Assembly (NCBI GenBank): GCA_017860295.1
Contig: JAFNAS010000002.1
Coordinates: 124,001-188,000 of the forward strand
Direction of reading: 5' to 3'
Length of the DNA stretch: 64,000 nt
Origin: Bacteroidota bacterium
GTDB taxonomy: Bacteria > Bacteroidota > Bacteroidia > Bacteroidales > Paludibacteraceae
The notes beneath the pieces are model-generated. The model saw nothing but the letters and a program-made list of their open reading frames with translations. It was not told where the DNA came from and made no database searches. Shown piece after piece: positions 26,585 to 35,183 of the stretch (its first letter is position 1; each line of letters begins with the position of its first letter). The translations under genes were made by a program, and so were the position numbers.

Positions 26585-29500
26585 TTATCGCCATTTCACA
26601 GATATACTATCTTTCATCCAACTAAATTTGATGACACTGTAGCTCCAGGGTACACTATCGAGCAGCATATCGTAAGCTTTACTTTCGACCGTGAGTTCCA
26701 GCCCCTCATCAATTGCACAGATTTTTCCTTCCCGCTGTAAAAAACTTTGGCGCAGACCGGCTACCGAAGTATTACTCAATTTCTTCCAATGTTGAATAAC
26801 TGCCCGCAACATACCATCGGCGGTTTCTTTTTCAGTCTCCGTTAACTCTATGCCTAGCGGAATGGGAACGCCGGTCTGAAAACCTGTCAGTAGCTTATTG
26901 AACGTCATCTGATACTCGGGAAACTCCGTGTGTTCAAATACCAGATATTGCAGCAGAAACATGGCTCGAATCTGTGCATCACGATCTTTAAAATTGCTCG
27001 CTTCGGTCAACTGCAACCTGTCAAATAATCTCGGCAAATAAGGAGCCAGCAACGCCAAACCGGCATTGTCGATATAGGTTAGTTCCATCAATTTTTCTTC
27101 TAATATTTCATGTTCAATAATTTGAAGAGAATGCTCCTGTTCCGGGAGTTCCTCTCTTAGCTTTTGATTCTTATCCAGCTGGATATCGTGTAACAACTGG
27201 TTCAGTTCAGGCAAAGGCTGCGCTGCCCTTTTCAGGAGTACTTGTAATTGCAGCAGTTTATCCTGAGATAAACGGTAATGAGTGGCAAGTTGCTCCAATA
27301 CGATCTCCAGAAACTCTTTGCGTGAAAAGCGGGCGCTTCGCCTGTTCTTTAAAAGATAACTAAAAACGATATTCCAGATTACCCGACTGAAATCATATTC
27401 GGTAACCGAAGGGAGTAAATCCTGCCGGCAACATGTATTCAACCAAAGAACATAATCCCGGATAAAGTCATGTTCCCAGGGACTGAACGTTGCCAGCAAT
27501 CGGTATATTTTTTCCGGATCTCTGGCTTGTAATACTTCGTATATCGTTTTTTCTTCGAATGTTTCAGGTGCTTTAGCCATAATTAACGACGCTTCGTCAC
27601 GCAATCCGGAATTATGTTTTGCAGTTTGCTCCCGATATATATCATGCAGCAACCGGATCAACTCCGGTGATGCTTGTGCCGGAGTTGTCCGCAATATATC
27701 AGGGTTCAGCAATTCATCCGAAACCAAATGGTAGTGTTCCGCAATTTGCAGCAATATCAATTCCAGGAAACGTTTGTGCGATAAATTGACCGTCTGTTGG
27801 TTCTTTAAGAGCAAACGAAAAATAATCTTCCAGATCGACGCATTAAAAGCTTGCCTCGTAACAGAAATGACCAGAGCCGGCTGTACTGATTTTTCCAACC
27901 ACAATGCCAGACTCCTGATAAATGCACGCTCCCCGGGGTACAAGGTCATCAACAGTTGATGGATATTCTTCTTATCGCCTGTTTCCAATATCAGGAAAAC
28001 GATTTCTTCCTGCTCTTCAAAATAGAGTGACTGCAAGATATCCTTTATTTCGGGCGTCAACAACGAACTGTTTTTACTGCTGTAAAAATAACTCAGCAAC
28101 TCAAGATGAGTCAGATGATAGTGGGCTGCCATATTTCGTAGCACCTGACTGACAAATTGTTTTTGATTGAAAGCAGTCTGGTAGCTTTCACTCAATACCG
28201 TCCAGATAAAAATCCACTTCAGTTGCCGGAACTCACTACCTGCCTTTCCTTCCAACATGCCACGCTCTTGCTGCGTATCGAGGTTGGCTGCATAGCTCAG
28301 AATAAAGGCACTGTCGTTTTTCAGCAAATGTCGCACCAAGTGTCGTTGTTCGTCTTCGGTAAGTTCCATGACCAGCTTTTTACGTTGTTGTGCATCCGAA
28401 AGCTGTTGCCAGAGTTCGGTTTTAAACGCTTGTGTAAATTTTTCAGCAGTCAGTATCATTCGTTTTACATCCAACAAGGTATTTTCAACCGGAAGCTGAT
28501 TTTTATTTTGTTGTCGTGCTTGTTGTTCTGGACAGAGTTCCCTGAGTATAACCGCCAAAGAATGGTCTGTCGAAAATTGTTCCAGCTCCCTGTGAAAGTA
28601 TTGAAGCAGTTCCAACACCATCAGATTATAATGGGCAGCCAACTTTTTCAACACTCCGTACACAAAATATTTGCGGTTAAATGACGCTCCTGTATTTTCG
28701 AACAGTGCAGTGAAAATAAGTTGCCATTTAAGTTTGACAAACTCCCCTCCTGCCCTACCCTGCATAGCGCCCTGTTCTTTTTGCATGTCTAAACTATGAG
28801 CGTAGCTGATAATAAAATCGCTCTCCTGCGGAATAATAACCGACACCAACTGTATTATTTCTTCTTCGCAGAGCAATTGCAGAAAAACCCGGCAGCTGTC
28901 GGGCTGGGAAAGCATACGCAGCAATGCCTTACGGTTTTGCTTATCGAAACCAGTGCTTAACTGCCCTTGCAGATAGAGTGCCAGACTTTTGTACAAGCGT
29001 GCGGCATTTTGTGCGGATGCCACGAATTGGCGTTGGTCGAGTTCTTTTTGCAACTCACCCAGTACCTGAAACAGCTCGGGAAGCAAGTTCTCCTGTACTG
29101 CGCAGTTACTTAACTCACTACTGAACAGCTCCAACAACGCTTGATAGCTGGTATTATATTCCCCTGCCAGTTGCGTAATAGTTTCGGCTACGAAGCTTTT
29201 TTTATTGAAGTACGAGCTCCGGTTGGTAAGCAGATAGGCATACACCACTTTCCAAACAGCCAGGCGATGATCGGTCTCCGGCAAAGCAGGTTTGCTGATT
29301 AGCTTGTACTTCTGTTGCAACAGCTGCACATACGAAACAATAAACCGGCTCTCGCCCGGAGCCAGCAACCGGACACCGGCTTCCAACTCGGGTTGTTGAA
29401 ACTGATAGACCAGCCGCTGTTGCAGACTGCTGTAATGACCGTAAGTAAGCAAAAACTGCTTCAACTCCCTGCTATGCGATTGCAATACCACCATAAAAAG

Positions 29501-29899
29501 CTGCGAGAGATTTTTGTACTGTTGCTGTGCATTCCACGACATGGAACCGTTTAATAAGAACCGACACAACAACTGAAACCCATTTTCAGTACCGGAAATG
29601 CGTTTTACGCTTTGCTGCACCGTGCTATCGAAAACACATTTACTCAATGCCTCTTCCAGCTTTTCCCGCAGACGAAGTGGAAACTGCTCATCCAGCTCAT
29701 CTTCGAGTATTGTTCCTAAATCCAACTCCAGCAGCTCTATCTCCAAATGCTCGTTGGGTGGACTGTAAAGCGTAAGAACCTTATCGGCCACCCTCTCGAA
29801 ACCCGATGCAAAAAAACTATCCCAACGGCCATACAGGCTGCGGGCAAAGTCTTCGTTTTGCATCGTGAAGTCGAATTTCAAAAGGGCGATTTGGTTCAT
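26585..29899 (-). CDS. eCIS tape-measure protein (CIS_TMP family)
   Basis: A 1104-residue protein whose length should set sheath and tube length. The N-terminus has the family block with 'LEIELLELDLGTI' at about 52-64. The body contains five degenerate repeats at about 185-258, 360-436, 530-605, 660-733 and 810-885. Each contains an 'E..FI.SY...L' motif, then 'WK.IF..LL.N....F..K.F', then 'LA.HY.L...ELL'. A final C-terminal domain (about 930-1104) has 'YIDNAGLALLAPYLPRLF', conserved in the family. It lies between the 70-aa VDNRP protein and the AAA+ ATPase, as in Pvc14-Pvc15. The repeat structure is seen directly; function is from the family. Confidence 0.85.
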   Translation of the reverse strand: MNQIALLKFDFTMQNEDFARSLYGRWDSFFASGFERVADKVLTLYSPPNEHLEIELLELDLGTILEDELDEQFPLRLREKLEEALSKCVFDSTVQQSVKRISGTENGFQLLCRFLLNGSMSWNAQQQYKNLSQLFMVVLQSHSRELKQFLLTYGHYSSLQQRLVYQFQQPELEAGVRLLAPGESRFIVSYVQLLQQKYKLISKPALPETDHRLAVWKVVYAYLLTNRSSYFNKKSFVAETITQLAGEYNTSYQALLELFSSELSNCAVQENLLPELFQVLGELQKELDQRQFVASAQNAARLYKSLALYLQGQLSTGFDKQNRKALLRMLSQPDSCRVFLQLLCEEEIIQLVSVIIPQESDFIISYAHSLDMQKEQGAMQGRAGGEFVKLKWQLIFTALFENTGASFNRKYFVYGVLKKLAAHYNLMVLELLQYFHRELEQFSTDHSLAVILRELCPEQQARQQNKNQLPVENTLLDVKRMILTAEKFTQAFKTELWQQLSDAQQRKKLVMELTEDEQRHLVRHLLKNDSAFILSYAANLDTQQERGMLEGKAGSEFRQLKWIFIWTVLSESYQTAFNQKQFVSQVLRNMAAHYHLTHLELLSYFYSSKNSSLLTPEIKDILQSLYFEEQEEIVFLILETGDKKNIHQLLMTLYPGERAFIRSLALWLEKSVQPALVISVTRQAFNASIWKIIFRLLLKNQQTVNLSHKRFLELILLQIAEHYHLVSDELLNPDILRTTPAQASPELIRLLHDIYREQTAKHNSGLRDEASLIMAKAPETFEEKTIYEVLQARDPEKIYRLLATFSPWEHDFIRDYVLWLNTCCRQDLLPSVTEYDFSRVIWNIVFSYLLKNRRSARFSRKEFLEIVLEQLATHYRLSQDKLLQLQVLLKRAAQPLPELNQLLHDIQLDKNQKLREELPEQEHSLQIIEHEILEEKLMELTYIDNAGLALLAPYLPRLFDRLQLTEASNFKDRDAQIRAMFLLQYLVFEHTEFPEYQMTFNKLLTGFQTGVPIPLGIELTETEKETADGMLRAVIQHWKKLSNTSVAGLRQSFLQREGKICAIDEGLELTVESKAYDMLLDSVPWSYSVIKFSWMKDSISVKWR

Positions 29900-29954
29900 T
29901 TATATTTATTTTCTATAATACCCGACGAGTAGTTCAATAGTGAAAATCTTTCTA

Positions 29955-30167
29955 CTAAACACAAATTTCCAACTTTATTGCCATTGATGTTGTAGTGTTT
30001 AGCATACTTCTTTGGACAATTGTATCAGGCCGATTATCGACCAGGCCGGAATCCTGATTGTCATCACTTTTGTTTTGTGAAACGGTATTGGCAACGGCCC
30101 GGCTTTGTTGTTGATTTGCCGGTATGTTGCCTTGCTTTGTTTTTTTAGCTTTTGAATACATAGTCAT
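29955..30167 (-). CDS. Short protein with cargo-type VDNRP motif
   Basis: A 70-residue protein. Its segment 'SRAVANTVSQ' followed by 'GLVDNRPDTIVQRSML' aligns with residues about 209-252 of the DUF4157 protein two genes upstream ('SRSVANSVAQ' and 'FVDNRPEAVEQRKLQ'). This motif recurs near the N-terminus of predicted eCIS cargo proteins in Bacteroidetes. After the motif only about 15 residues remain (ending LEICV), with no enzymatic domain. It could be a remnant of a lost effector, a short signal-only cargo, or a decoy. A start at Met 3 is equally possible. It sits between the methyltransferase (26 bp) and tape-measure genes. Confidence 0.65.
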   Translation of the reverse strand: MTMYSKAKKTKQGNIPANQQQSRAVANTVSQNKSDDNQDSGLVDNRPDTIVQRSMLNTTTSMAIKLEICV

Positions 30168-30193
30168 GTGTTTTTATTTTAAATGTTCTTTAT

Positions 30194-30802
30194 TTAAAAA
30201 TGTTCCAATATAAACGTATAGTCATCGTCGAAGTAGCCGGTAATTACCTGTACCTGCGGACAAAGGGTATGGCAAAAGGTCTCAACCTCTTTAATGTTGT
30301 GCCCCATCAGGATGGGATGTTCGGGAAAGGTTTCGGCATTGAACAGATTGAAAGCGACCCCCTGGTTGGCGGCACTGTACATTTTGGCTATCATTTCGAA
30401 AACAAACCGGCTGTTGCTGCTCCGGTACGACAAGGCACCGGAAGCCACTTTATAATCAACCTTAGGAAACTGAACCTGTGTGAAATCGGTTTGGAAGAAG
30501 TAGGTGTCCGGCTTGTTGGCATATACTTGTTTGGCCTCGGCTATGAACTTAGGTTGCTGGTCGATACCGGTGTAATGAAAGTTGGTGAACCGCTCATCGA
30601 GGTATTCTTTTAAATCGCCATAGCCACAACCCACATCGAGGATTGATTTGTTATTTAAATCACAGGCTGAGGCGATTACCTCGAAACGCTTTGCCTGGCT
30701 TTCCATACTTTTCCAGCCTAAGGCACGAAAGGTTCCATTGCCGTAGATATTTAACCGATGGCGGTGAAAGTGGAGAATAGTGGCTTTTTCTATTAGGTTC
30801 AT
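30194..30802 (-). CDS. Class I SAM-dependent methyltransferase in the eCIS operon
   Basis: A 202-residue Rossmann-fold methyltransferase. Motif I 'ILDVGCGYGDLKEYL' (Asp 56 to Asp 63) binds S-adenosylmethionine; the acidic strand 'YTGIDQQPKFIAEA' and the motif IV region 'YKVASGALSYR' follow. It is complete, with no signal peptide and no DUF4157 domain. The substrate is unknown. It is embedded in the operon between the DUF4157 protein and the 70-aa VDNRP protein, so it could modify a structural or cargo protein, or itself be cargo. Gaps of 60 and 26 bp on either side suggest co-transcription. Confidence 0.83.
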   Translation of the reverse strand: MNLIEKATILHFHRHRLNIYGNGTFRALGWKSMESQAKRFEVIASACDLNNKSILDVGCGYGDLKEYLDERFTNFHYTGIDQQPKFIAEAKQVYANKPDTYFFQTDFTQVQFPKVDYKVASGALSYRSSNSRFVFEMIAKMYSAANQGVAFNLFNAETFPEHPILMGHNIKEVETFCHTLCPQVQVITGYFDDDYTFILEHF

Positions 30803-30862
30803 TTTTTGGTTTTTTGTTTAACAATTGGGCTAAAAGACATTTTCAATGGCTTTTAGGTTTTG

Positions 30863-32485
30863 TTATTGGCTTTTTTTTGAACTTTGGTGCTTTGTTAGGG
30901 CTTCTTTTAGTTGCGTCTCTTCTGTTTTCAGTTTTTGTTCAGCTTCCTTAATAGCAGTCATTATTTGAGCGCCATCTTTAGGGTATTTAGTCTGTACAAG
31001 CGCAGCTTTTCCACTTGCATATTCCATTTTTTGAGTAAAAGTTTGATTATGTATTTGTCTCAGTGAACTTCCAGCTTGTCCCCATGTTGGGTCTACTCTT
31101 CCAAAATTTATATCCACCTCTTTTGCACTGGGTATTTCTAGCCAAGCATGAGCTCCTGAACTTCCCGTTCCATAAACAGCAACAGAATCAATGCCAAGTT
31201 CAGCTAAAAGCACCTGTGCGAAAGCAGATTTTTCTCTACAAATGGTTGCCTTTTTCGCAAGTAAGCTTCCTAAATCACCAGAAAATCTAGTATCCTTACT
31301 AGATGCACCCGCTGGACTTGTTTTGGTATAGGTGGTGTCTCTTTCTGAATCATCATAACAAATAGCCTCTTTTGTATAAATTAAAAGTCTTGCCACTTGG
31401 GATGATAGATCTTCCACTTCACATATGAAAGACATAGCATCTTTGAATTTAGAACTAAAAGTATTAGATTCGGAATCGTCAAGAGTAATTTTCCTTCTTC
31501 CATACTCTAATCCTTCACCGGTTTTGTTGTAACTAGGGGAATCCTGAACATGTAAAATTGCAGATACCCAATCGTCAAACTTATGCTCCTCTTTTGAATC
31601 AATCAAAGAGTAAATTCTGTTCATGATTTCAGGACTTTGATTCAATCTATCAGCTTTGGCTGTTTCCCTTGATTCAGGAGTAGTGCTACTTCCTATATAC
31701 AGTTTAGGTTGAATGACTTGCTTAGTATTTACCATCTCTTGTAGTTTTCTTTGCTCTACCGCTTCAGGTCGATTATCCACAAATTCAAATCCTTGCCTAC
31801 CACTATTCTGTTTCTGAGCATTCTGTTTCTGAGCAACAGAATTAGCAACCGATCTACTTTTATTCCCTTCCGGTTTCATCTGCACCGCCTTTCCCCCCAT
31901 CACATCGGCCTCGCTTTCCAATCCGGGATTATCATTCACCGCCATACCACCCACAGTGGTGGTGGGTTGTACGCGTCCTTGTTTTTGCTGGGCTACATGC
32001 CAGGCTTCGTGCCCCAAGTGTTTTTCCTGCCCGGGAGCTACGTGTATATCGGCACCTTGCGTGTAGGCATAAGCCTGTACGCTGGCGGGTTTGGAGGAGT
32101 TGTAATGTACTTTTACATCGCTCATGTCCAGACCTGAGAGTTGCTCTACTCCTGCTTTCAGGTTGTCGGGCAGTCCTGTGTTGTTGGGAGCTTCCTGTCG
32201 TTGGGTGGTTTCGAATTTACCCTGTAAGAGTTCGTCATCTTCCAGTTCATCCCGTTGAGCGGTTTCGAACTTTCCCTGTAGTAGCTCGTCGTCATCAAGC
32301 TCTTCCCGTTGGGCGGTTTCGAACTTTCCCTGCAATAACTCATCGTCGTCTTCGATTTCCTGTCGCTGGGAAATGTCCTTTTTGTAAGCCTGTAACACAT
32401 CATTTACAGAAGCTGTATTGGCTTCCCGGCTCTTTCCTTGCAAAGTGCGGGATAGGGGGGCGGGTTGTGGAATTTGCTCTTTCAT
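30863..32485 (-). CDS. DUF4157 (eCIS core domain) protein with transglutaminase-like C-terminus, probable cargo
   Basis: A 540-residue modular protein. Residues about 39-96 hold three 18-residue repeats around 'DDELLQGKFETAQR'. The DUF4157 domain (about 105-200) has the HEAWH zinc-type motif at 159-163 within 'GHEAWHVAQQKQGRVQPT'. Residues about 209-252 carry the 'SRSVANSVAQ ... FVDNRPEAVEQRKLQ' motif of Bacteroidetes cargo proteins. The C-terminal domain has a transglutaminase-like pattern with Cys 416 ('ATICREKSAF'), His 446 ('GAHAWLEI') and Asp 465 ('RVDPTWG'). DUF4157 is the domain most associated with eCIS loci. I infer a delivered effector with cysteine-protease, transglutaminase or deamidase-type chemistry. 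It is encoded 7 bp after a baseplate gene. Confidence 0.85.
   Translation of the reverse strand: MKEQIPQPAPLSRTLQGKSREANTASVNDVLQAYKKDISQRQEIEDDDELLQGKFETAQREELDDDELLQGKFETAQRDELEDDELLQGKFETTQRQEAPNNTGLPDNLKAGVEQLSGLDMSDVKVHYNSSKPASVQAYAYTQGADIHVAPGQEKHLGHEAWHVAQQKQGRVQPTTTVGGMAVNDNPGLESEADVMGGKAVQMKPEGNKSRSVANSVAQKQNAQKQNSGRQGFEFVDNRPEAVEQRKLQEMVNTKQVIQPKLYIGSSTTPESRETAKADRLNQSPEIMNRIYSLIDSKEEHKFDDWVSAILHVQDSPSYNKTGEGLEYGRRKITLDDSESNTFSSKFKDAMSFICEVEDLSSQVARLLIYTKEAICYDDSERDTTYTKTSPAGASSKDTRFSGDLGSLLAKKATICREKSAFAQVLLAELGIDSVAVYGTGSSGAHAWLEIPSAKEVDINFGRVDPTWGQAGSSLRQIHNQTFTQKMEYASGKAALVQTKYPKDGAQIMTAIKEAEQKLKTEETQLKEALTKHQSSKKSQ
32198..32371. repeat. Three 54-bp in-frame tandem repeats in the DUF4157 gene
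   Basis: GGTTTCGAA recurs at 32207, 32261 and 32315, exactly 54 bp apart, within units encoding an 18-residue acidic peptide with core ELLQGKFET. Copy number could change by slippage without breaking the frame. Confidence 0.88.
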
Positions 32486-32492
32486 AAGTATG

Positions 32493-34364
32493 TTAATTAA
32501 TGGTTGCTAATTCAGTACGTATTTTTGTCGAAAATAATTTAATCAATTCTTGGTTATTTGTTGCCCAGGCTCTTCGCCACCAGAAATAGATTTGCTCGAA
32601 GCGGTACATGACTTCTATGGGTAACCAGCAGAAGTCTACCTCCAAATGTACTGGTAAACGCTCCCGGATAAGTCCCTCGTAGTTATCACGGTGGTACAGG
32701 TGTTCGGTCCATTGAGGTATTACGATGGTCAGTCTGTTAGCATCTGATGTTTTCGTTGCTTCGGCTTGCTGCAAAAGAATATGCTCCACTACATAGATAG
32801 CCGCACTGTCGCAACTTAGCTTTTCCACAAAAGCAAGGAGGTTATGCAGTGTTTCCACCAACCTTTGCTCACTGAAGAACAAACCCATATTGATGTAGTT
32901 TTTCCGGCCAGGATGCTGGTAAAGCAACAAATAGGTGTTATTTGCCTGTACATGATACATCCGGTAATTCTCGATATGCATTCCATGTTCCAAAAAACTC
33001 ACAAACAGGATATTGTGCCGGAAGAAATTCAGTTGATTGCGCAGCGCAGCAAATTTCCGTTCGTTATAGGCTATGGGCTGCTTTTCTATTTTTAGAAGTT
33101 TAGGCTCTATATATTGTTGATTTTGCTCAGCAGTGAAGTATTCTATGTTCAGTAGTCCCTGCATTTCTCCGAAAAATACCTCATCGCTCACCAGTTTGAG
33201 ATTATGGCGGCTGAATACATTGGTTAGCACACGTTCCGATTGTTGTTCACAGCCCAATATTGCAGATGTGAACTGCTTGATGCCGGCAACACACTCCATT
33301 TTTTCATCCAGCAAATTGAATGATCTGAAACGGTGCGTATTCAATTCTGGAAAACGACGAATCAACCCGGCTCTTCGGATATTGAAGTCTGTTTTCGGTA
33401 ACTTTTTGTTTGCAATGGATATCTGGTGCGAATCCTCACCATAAAAAGCATCCAGCAAATCGTAATAGGCCGATTTCCGTTCGGTAAAATCATCTTTTTT
33501 CAACAACTCCGATTCATTGACTTTTTCCCTATCAAGTAGCAAGTCCAGCCCCTCCACGTTGATATCTACCGAGAACCGGGGGGCTTCGTGCTCCTTCAAA
33601 TTCAGGAAACGGTGCAGGTTTTTGGTTTGTTGCCCCACACCGGAAAGCAGGTAATCGAAAATAAGCAGGTAGGATTTCAGCTGTAAGGCAGATACCTTCT
33701 GCTCCGGCGTTGCTCCGGCAGGCAGTCCCATCCGGTTGATGCCGTAGCAATCGGGGAACTCATGCTGTATAGTACCATAGGCAGTTTGAAGTCTGGGGGA
33801 TATCTCCCTGTTTTCGTCGGACTGATGAAATATCAGGTCGTCGTTCAACTTTACTTCATCGCGATTTCGGGTGGCTGTCACCAGTTGTATATCTTTCAGG
33901 TTTTCACAAAGGTTGCGGTTGCTGTGATATAGTTCACGGATACTCTGTATGGTCGAAGTCACATCGCCGTCCTCGTGTAGTGCAACCTGTATCCGGTAAT
34001 GATTATCATCGGTAACTGTTACTTTGCAGGTTTTGACTGCAGGCAGGGTTTGTTTAATCAAATGTTCATAATCCTGTGGTGTTACAATGGAAGGAGCAAA
34101 CAGTTCATCACCGGGCAATAAGCCTATAGCCGTATAATCAATCCCTTTCAAATCGGGATTAACCAGGTATTCTTCAAATTCGAAGTCCATCCGGTATTTA
34201 GTCTCAAGAAGCGCATAGTTGAGTACATCCAGTATGGTAATTCCGGGATCGTGCTCATTAAAATCTGTCCAAATATTGCCGCTTAGCTTTTGCAACATTT
34301 CGAGCGAACTGCTTTGCAGTTGCCCGTACAGATTATCGTCTTTATCTCTTCTCTTAAATTGCAT
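32493..34364 (-). CDS. eCIS baseplate wedge protein (Pvc12-like)
   Basis: A 623-residue protein. Its N-terminus contains the block 'NIWTDFNEHDPGITILDVLN' and 'ALLETKYRMDFEFEEYL', characteristic of the second large baseplate protein of extracellular contractile systems (Pvc12/Afp12-like), which builds the wedge with the J-type protein. The rest is poorly conserved and has an acidic-aromatic composition. It is about two-thirds the usual size of Pvc12, so a compact variant is possible. It follows the fibre-like gene after 78 bp and precedes the DUF4157 gene by 7 bp. The assignment rests on the N-terminal motif and on gene order. Confidence 0.75.
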   Translation of the reverse strand: MQFKRRDKDDNLYGQLQSSSLEMLQKLSGNIWTDFNEHDPGITILDVLNYALLETKYRMDFEFEEYLVNPDLKGIDYTAIGLLPGDELFAPSIVTPQDYEHLIKQTLPAVKTCKVTVTDDNHYRIQVALHEDGDVTSTIQSIRELYHSNRNLCENLKDIQLVTATRNRDEVKLNDDLIFHQSDENREISPRLQTAYGTIQHEFPDCYGINRMGLPAGATPEQKVSALQLKSYLLIFDYLLSGVGQQTKNLHRFLNLKEHEAPRFSVDINVEGLDLLLDREKVNESELLKKDDFTERKSAYYDLLDAFYGEDSHQISIANKKLPKTDFNIRRAGLIRRFPELNTHRFRSFNLLDEKMECVAGIKQFTSAILGCEQQSERVLTNVFSRHNLKLVSDEVFFGEMQGLLNIEYFTAEQNQQYIEPKLLKIEKQPIAYNERKFAALRNQLNFFRHNILFVSFLEHGMHIENYRMYHVQANNTYLLLYQHPGRKNYINMGLFFSEQRLVETLHNLLAFVEKLSCDSAAIYVVEHILLQQAEATKTSDANRLTIVIPQWTEHLYHRDNYEGLIRERLPVHLEVDFCWLPIEVMYRFEQIYFWWRRAWATNNQELIKLFSTKIRTELATIN

Positions 34365-34442
34365 GACAATAAGTAATCAATGATAATTGATGACATGTTT
34401 TTTCACTGGTACAACCAAGACAAACAGACTTGTAACCCCTAA

Positions 34443-35183
34443 CTATTTCAATGGATCCATTAAAGGGTTATCCCATAAATTAGCAATCTGATATTGAATC
34501 AATACTCCATCACCATATTGCGAACGTGTTCTAATTTGCAATTTGCAGGTAAAAGTGCCTTTTACCCTGAGCCAGCGTAAAGATATTTTATGACCAAAAT
34601 AGCCAAAATGCGAACGGACTTTATGTATTCGCGGCTTATTGCCAAAACAATGAAGCGCCGTGGCTACCATTAATGCGTACCGCCCTTTGTGCCGCTCTCC
34701 GCATCCGGCCACCACCTCGAAAGCCCAACAACCTTCCTGTAATTTATCTGCCTCACCCAGTATATCGTGCCACTGGCCGTCGGCTGCCACGGTACCACAT
34801 TTAAAAGTTCCCTTGCGTGCCGGACTACAAAGAATACCATCAAAACAGACTTCTTGAGCATGGCTGTTATTATCCCGTTCGTACTTTAAAGTGATTACCG
34901 GTTGAGCATTTTTTTCGTTGCATCGTTTTATCTGTAAATCACCGTTATTCTTATTAATAGCTACTTCCCATACCGTATTGGTATCTCCCGGATTCCGGTA
35001 GATGGATATAATGGTTCCGTGTTGTGAAAGCGGAGCTAACCCGATACCGATTTGCGGAGAGCCTGAAAACCCGTCATCCAGCATATTCAGGGTTGAATCA
35101 ATCAGGTCTTCAAAATCTTTTTCAGTCGGACGCTTTCCTTCCTTGAAAAAATTCTTCAGCGTTTTTCGGTTTCGCTTTGCCAT
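34443..35183 (-). CDS. eCIS fibre-like or peripheral baseplate protein
   Basis: A 246-residue protein with the N-terminal motif 'LKNFFKEGKRPTEKDFEDLIDSTLN', which recurs in proteins encoded beside the J-type baseplate gene of Bacteroidetes eCIS and probably docks onto the baseplate. The C-terminal part (about 110-246) is a distinct beta-rich domain with 'KGTFKCGTVAADGQWHDI' and 'CWAFEVVAGCGERHKGRYAL', rich in Cys, His and aromatic residues. This resembles a receptor-binding or fibre-tip domain, but that is inference. Its start overlaps the end of the J-type baseplate gene by 28 bp. Confidence 0.62.
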   Translation of the reverse strand: MAKRNRKTLKNFFKEGKRPTEKDFEDLIDSTLNMLDDGFSGSPQIGIGLAPLSQHGTIISIYRNPGDTNTVWEVAINKNNGDLQIKRCNEKNAQPVITLKYERDNNSHAQEVCFDGILCSPARKGTFKCGTVAADGQWHDILGEADKLQEGCWAFEVVAGCGERHKGRYALMVATALHCFGNKPRIHKVRSHFGYFGHKISLRWLRVKGTFTCKLQIRTRSQYGDGVLIQYQIANLWDNPLMDPLK

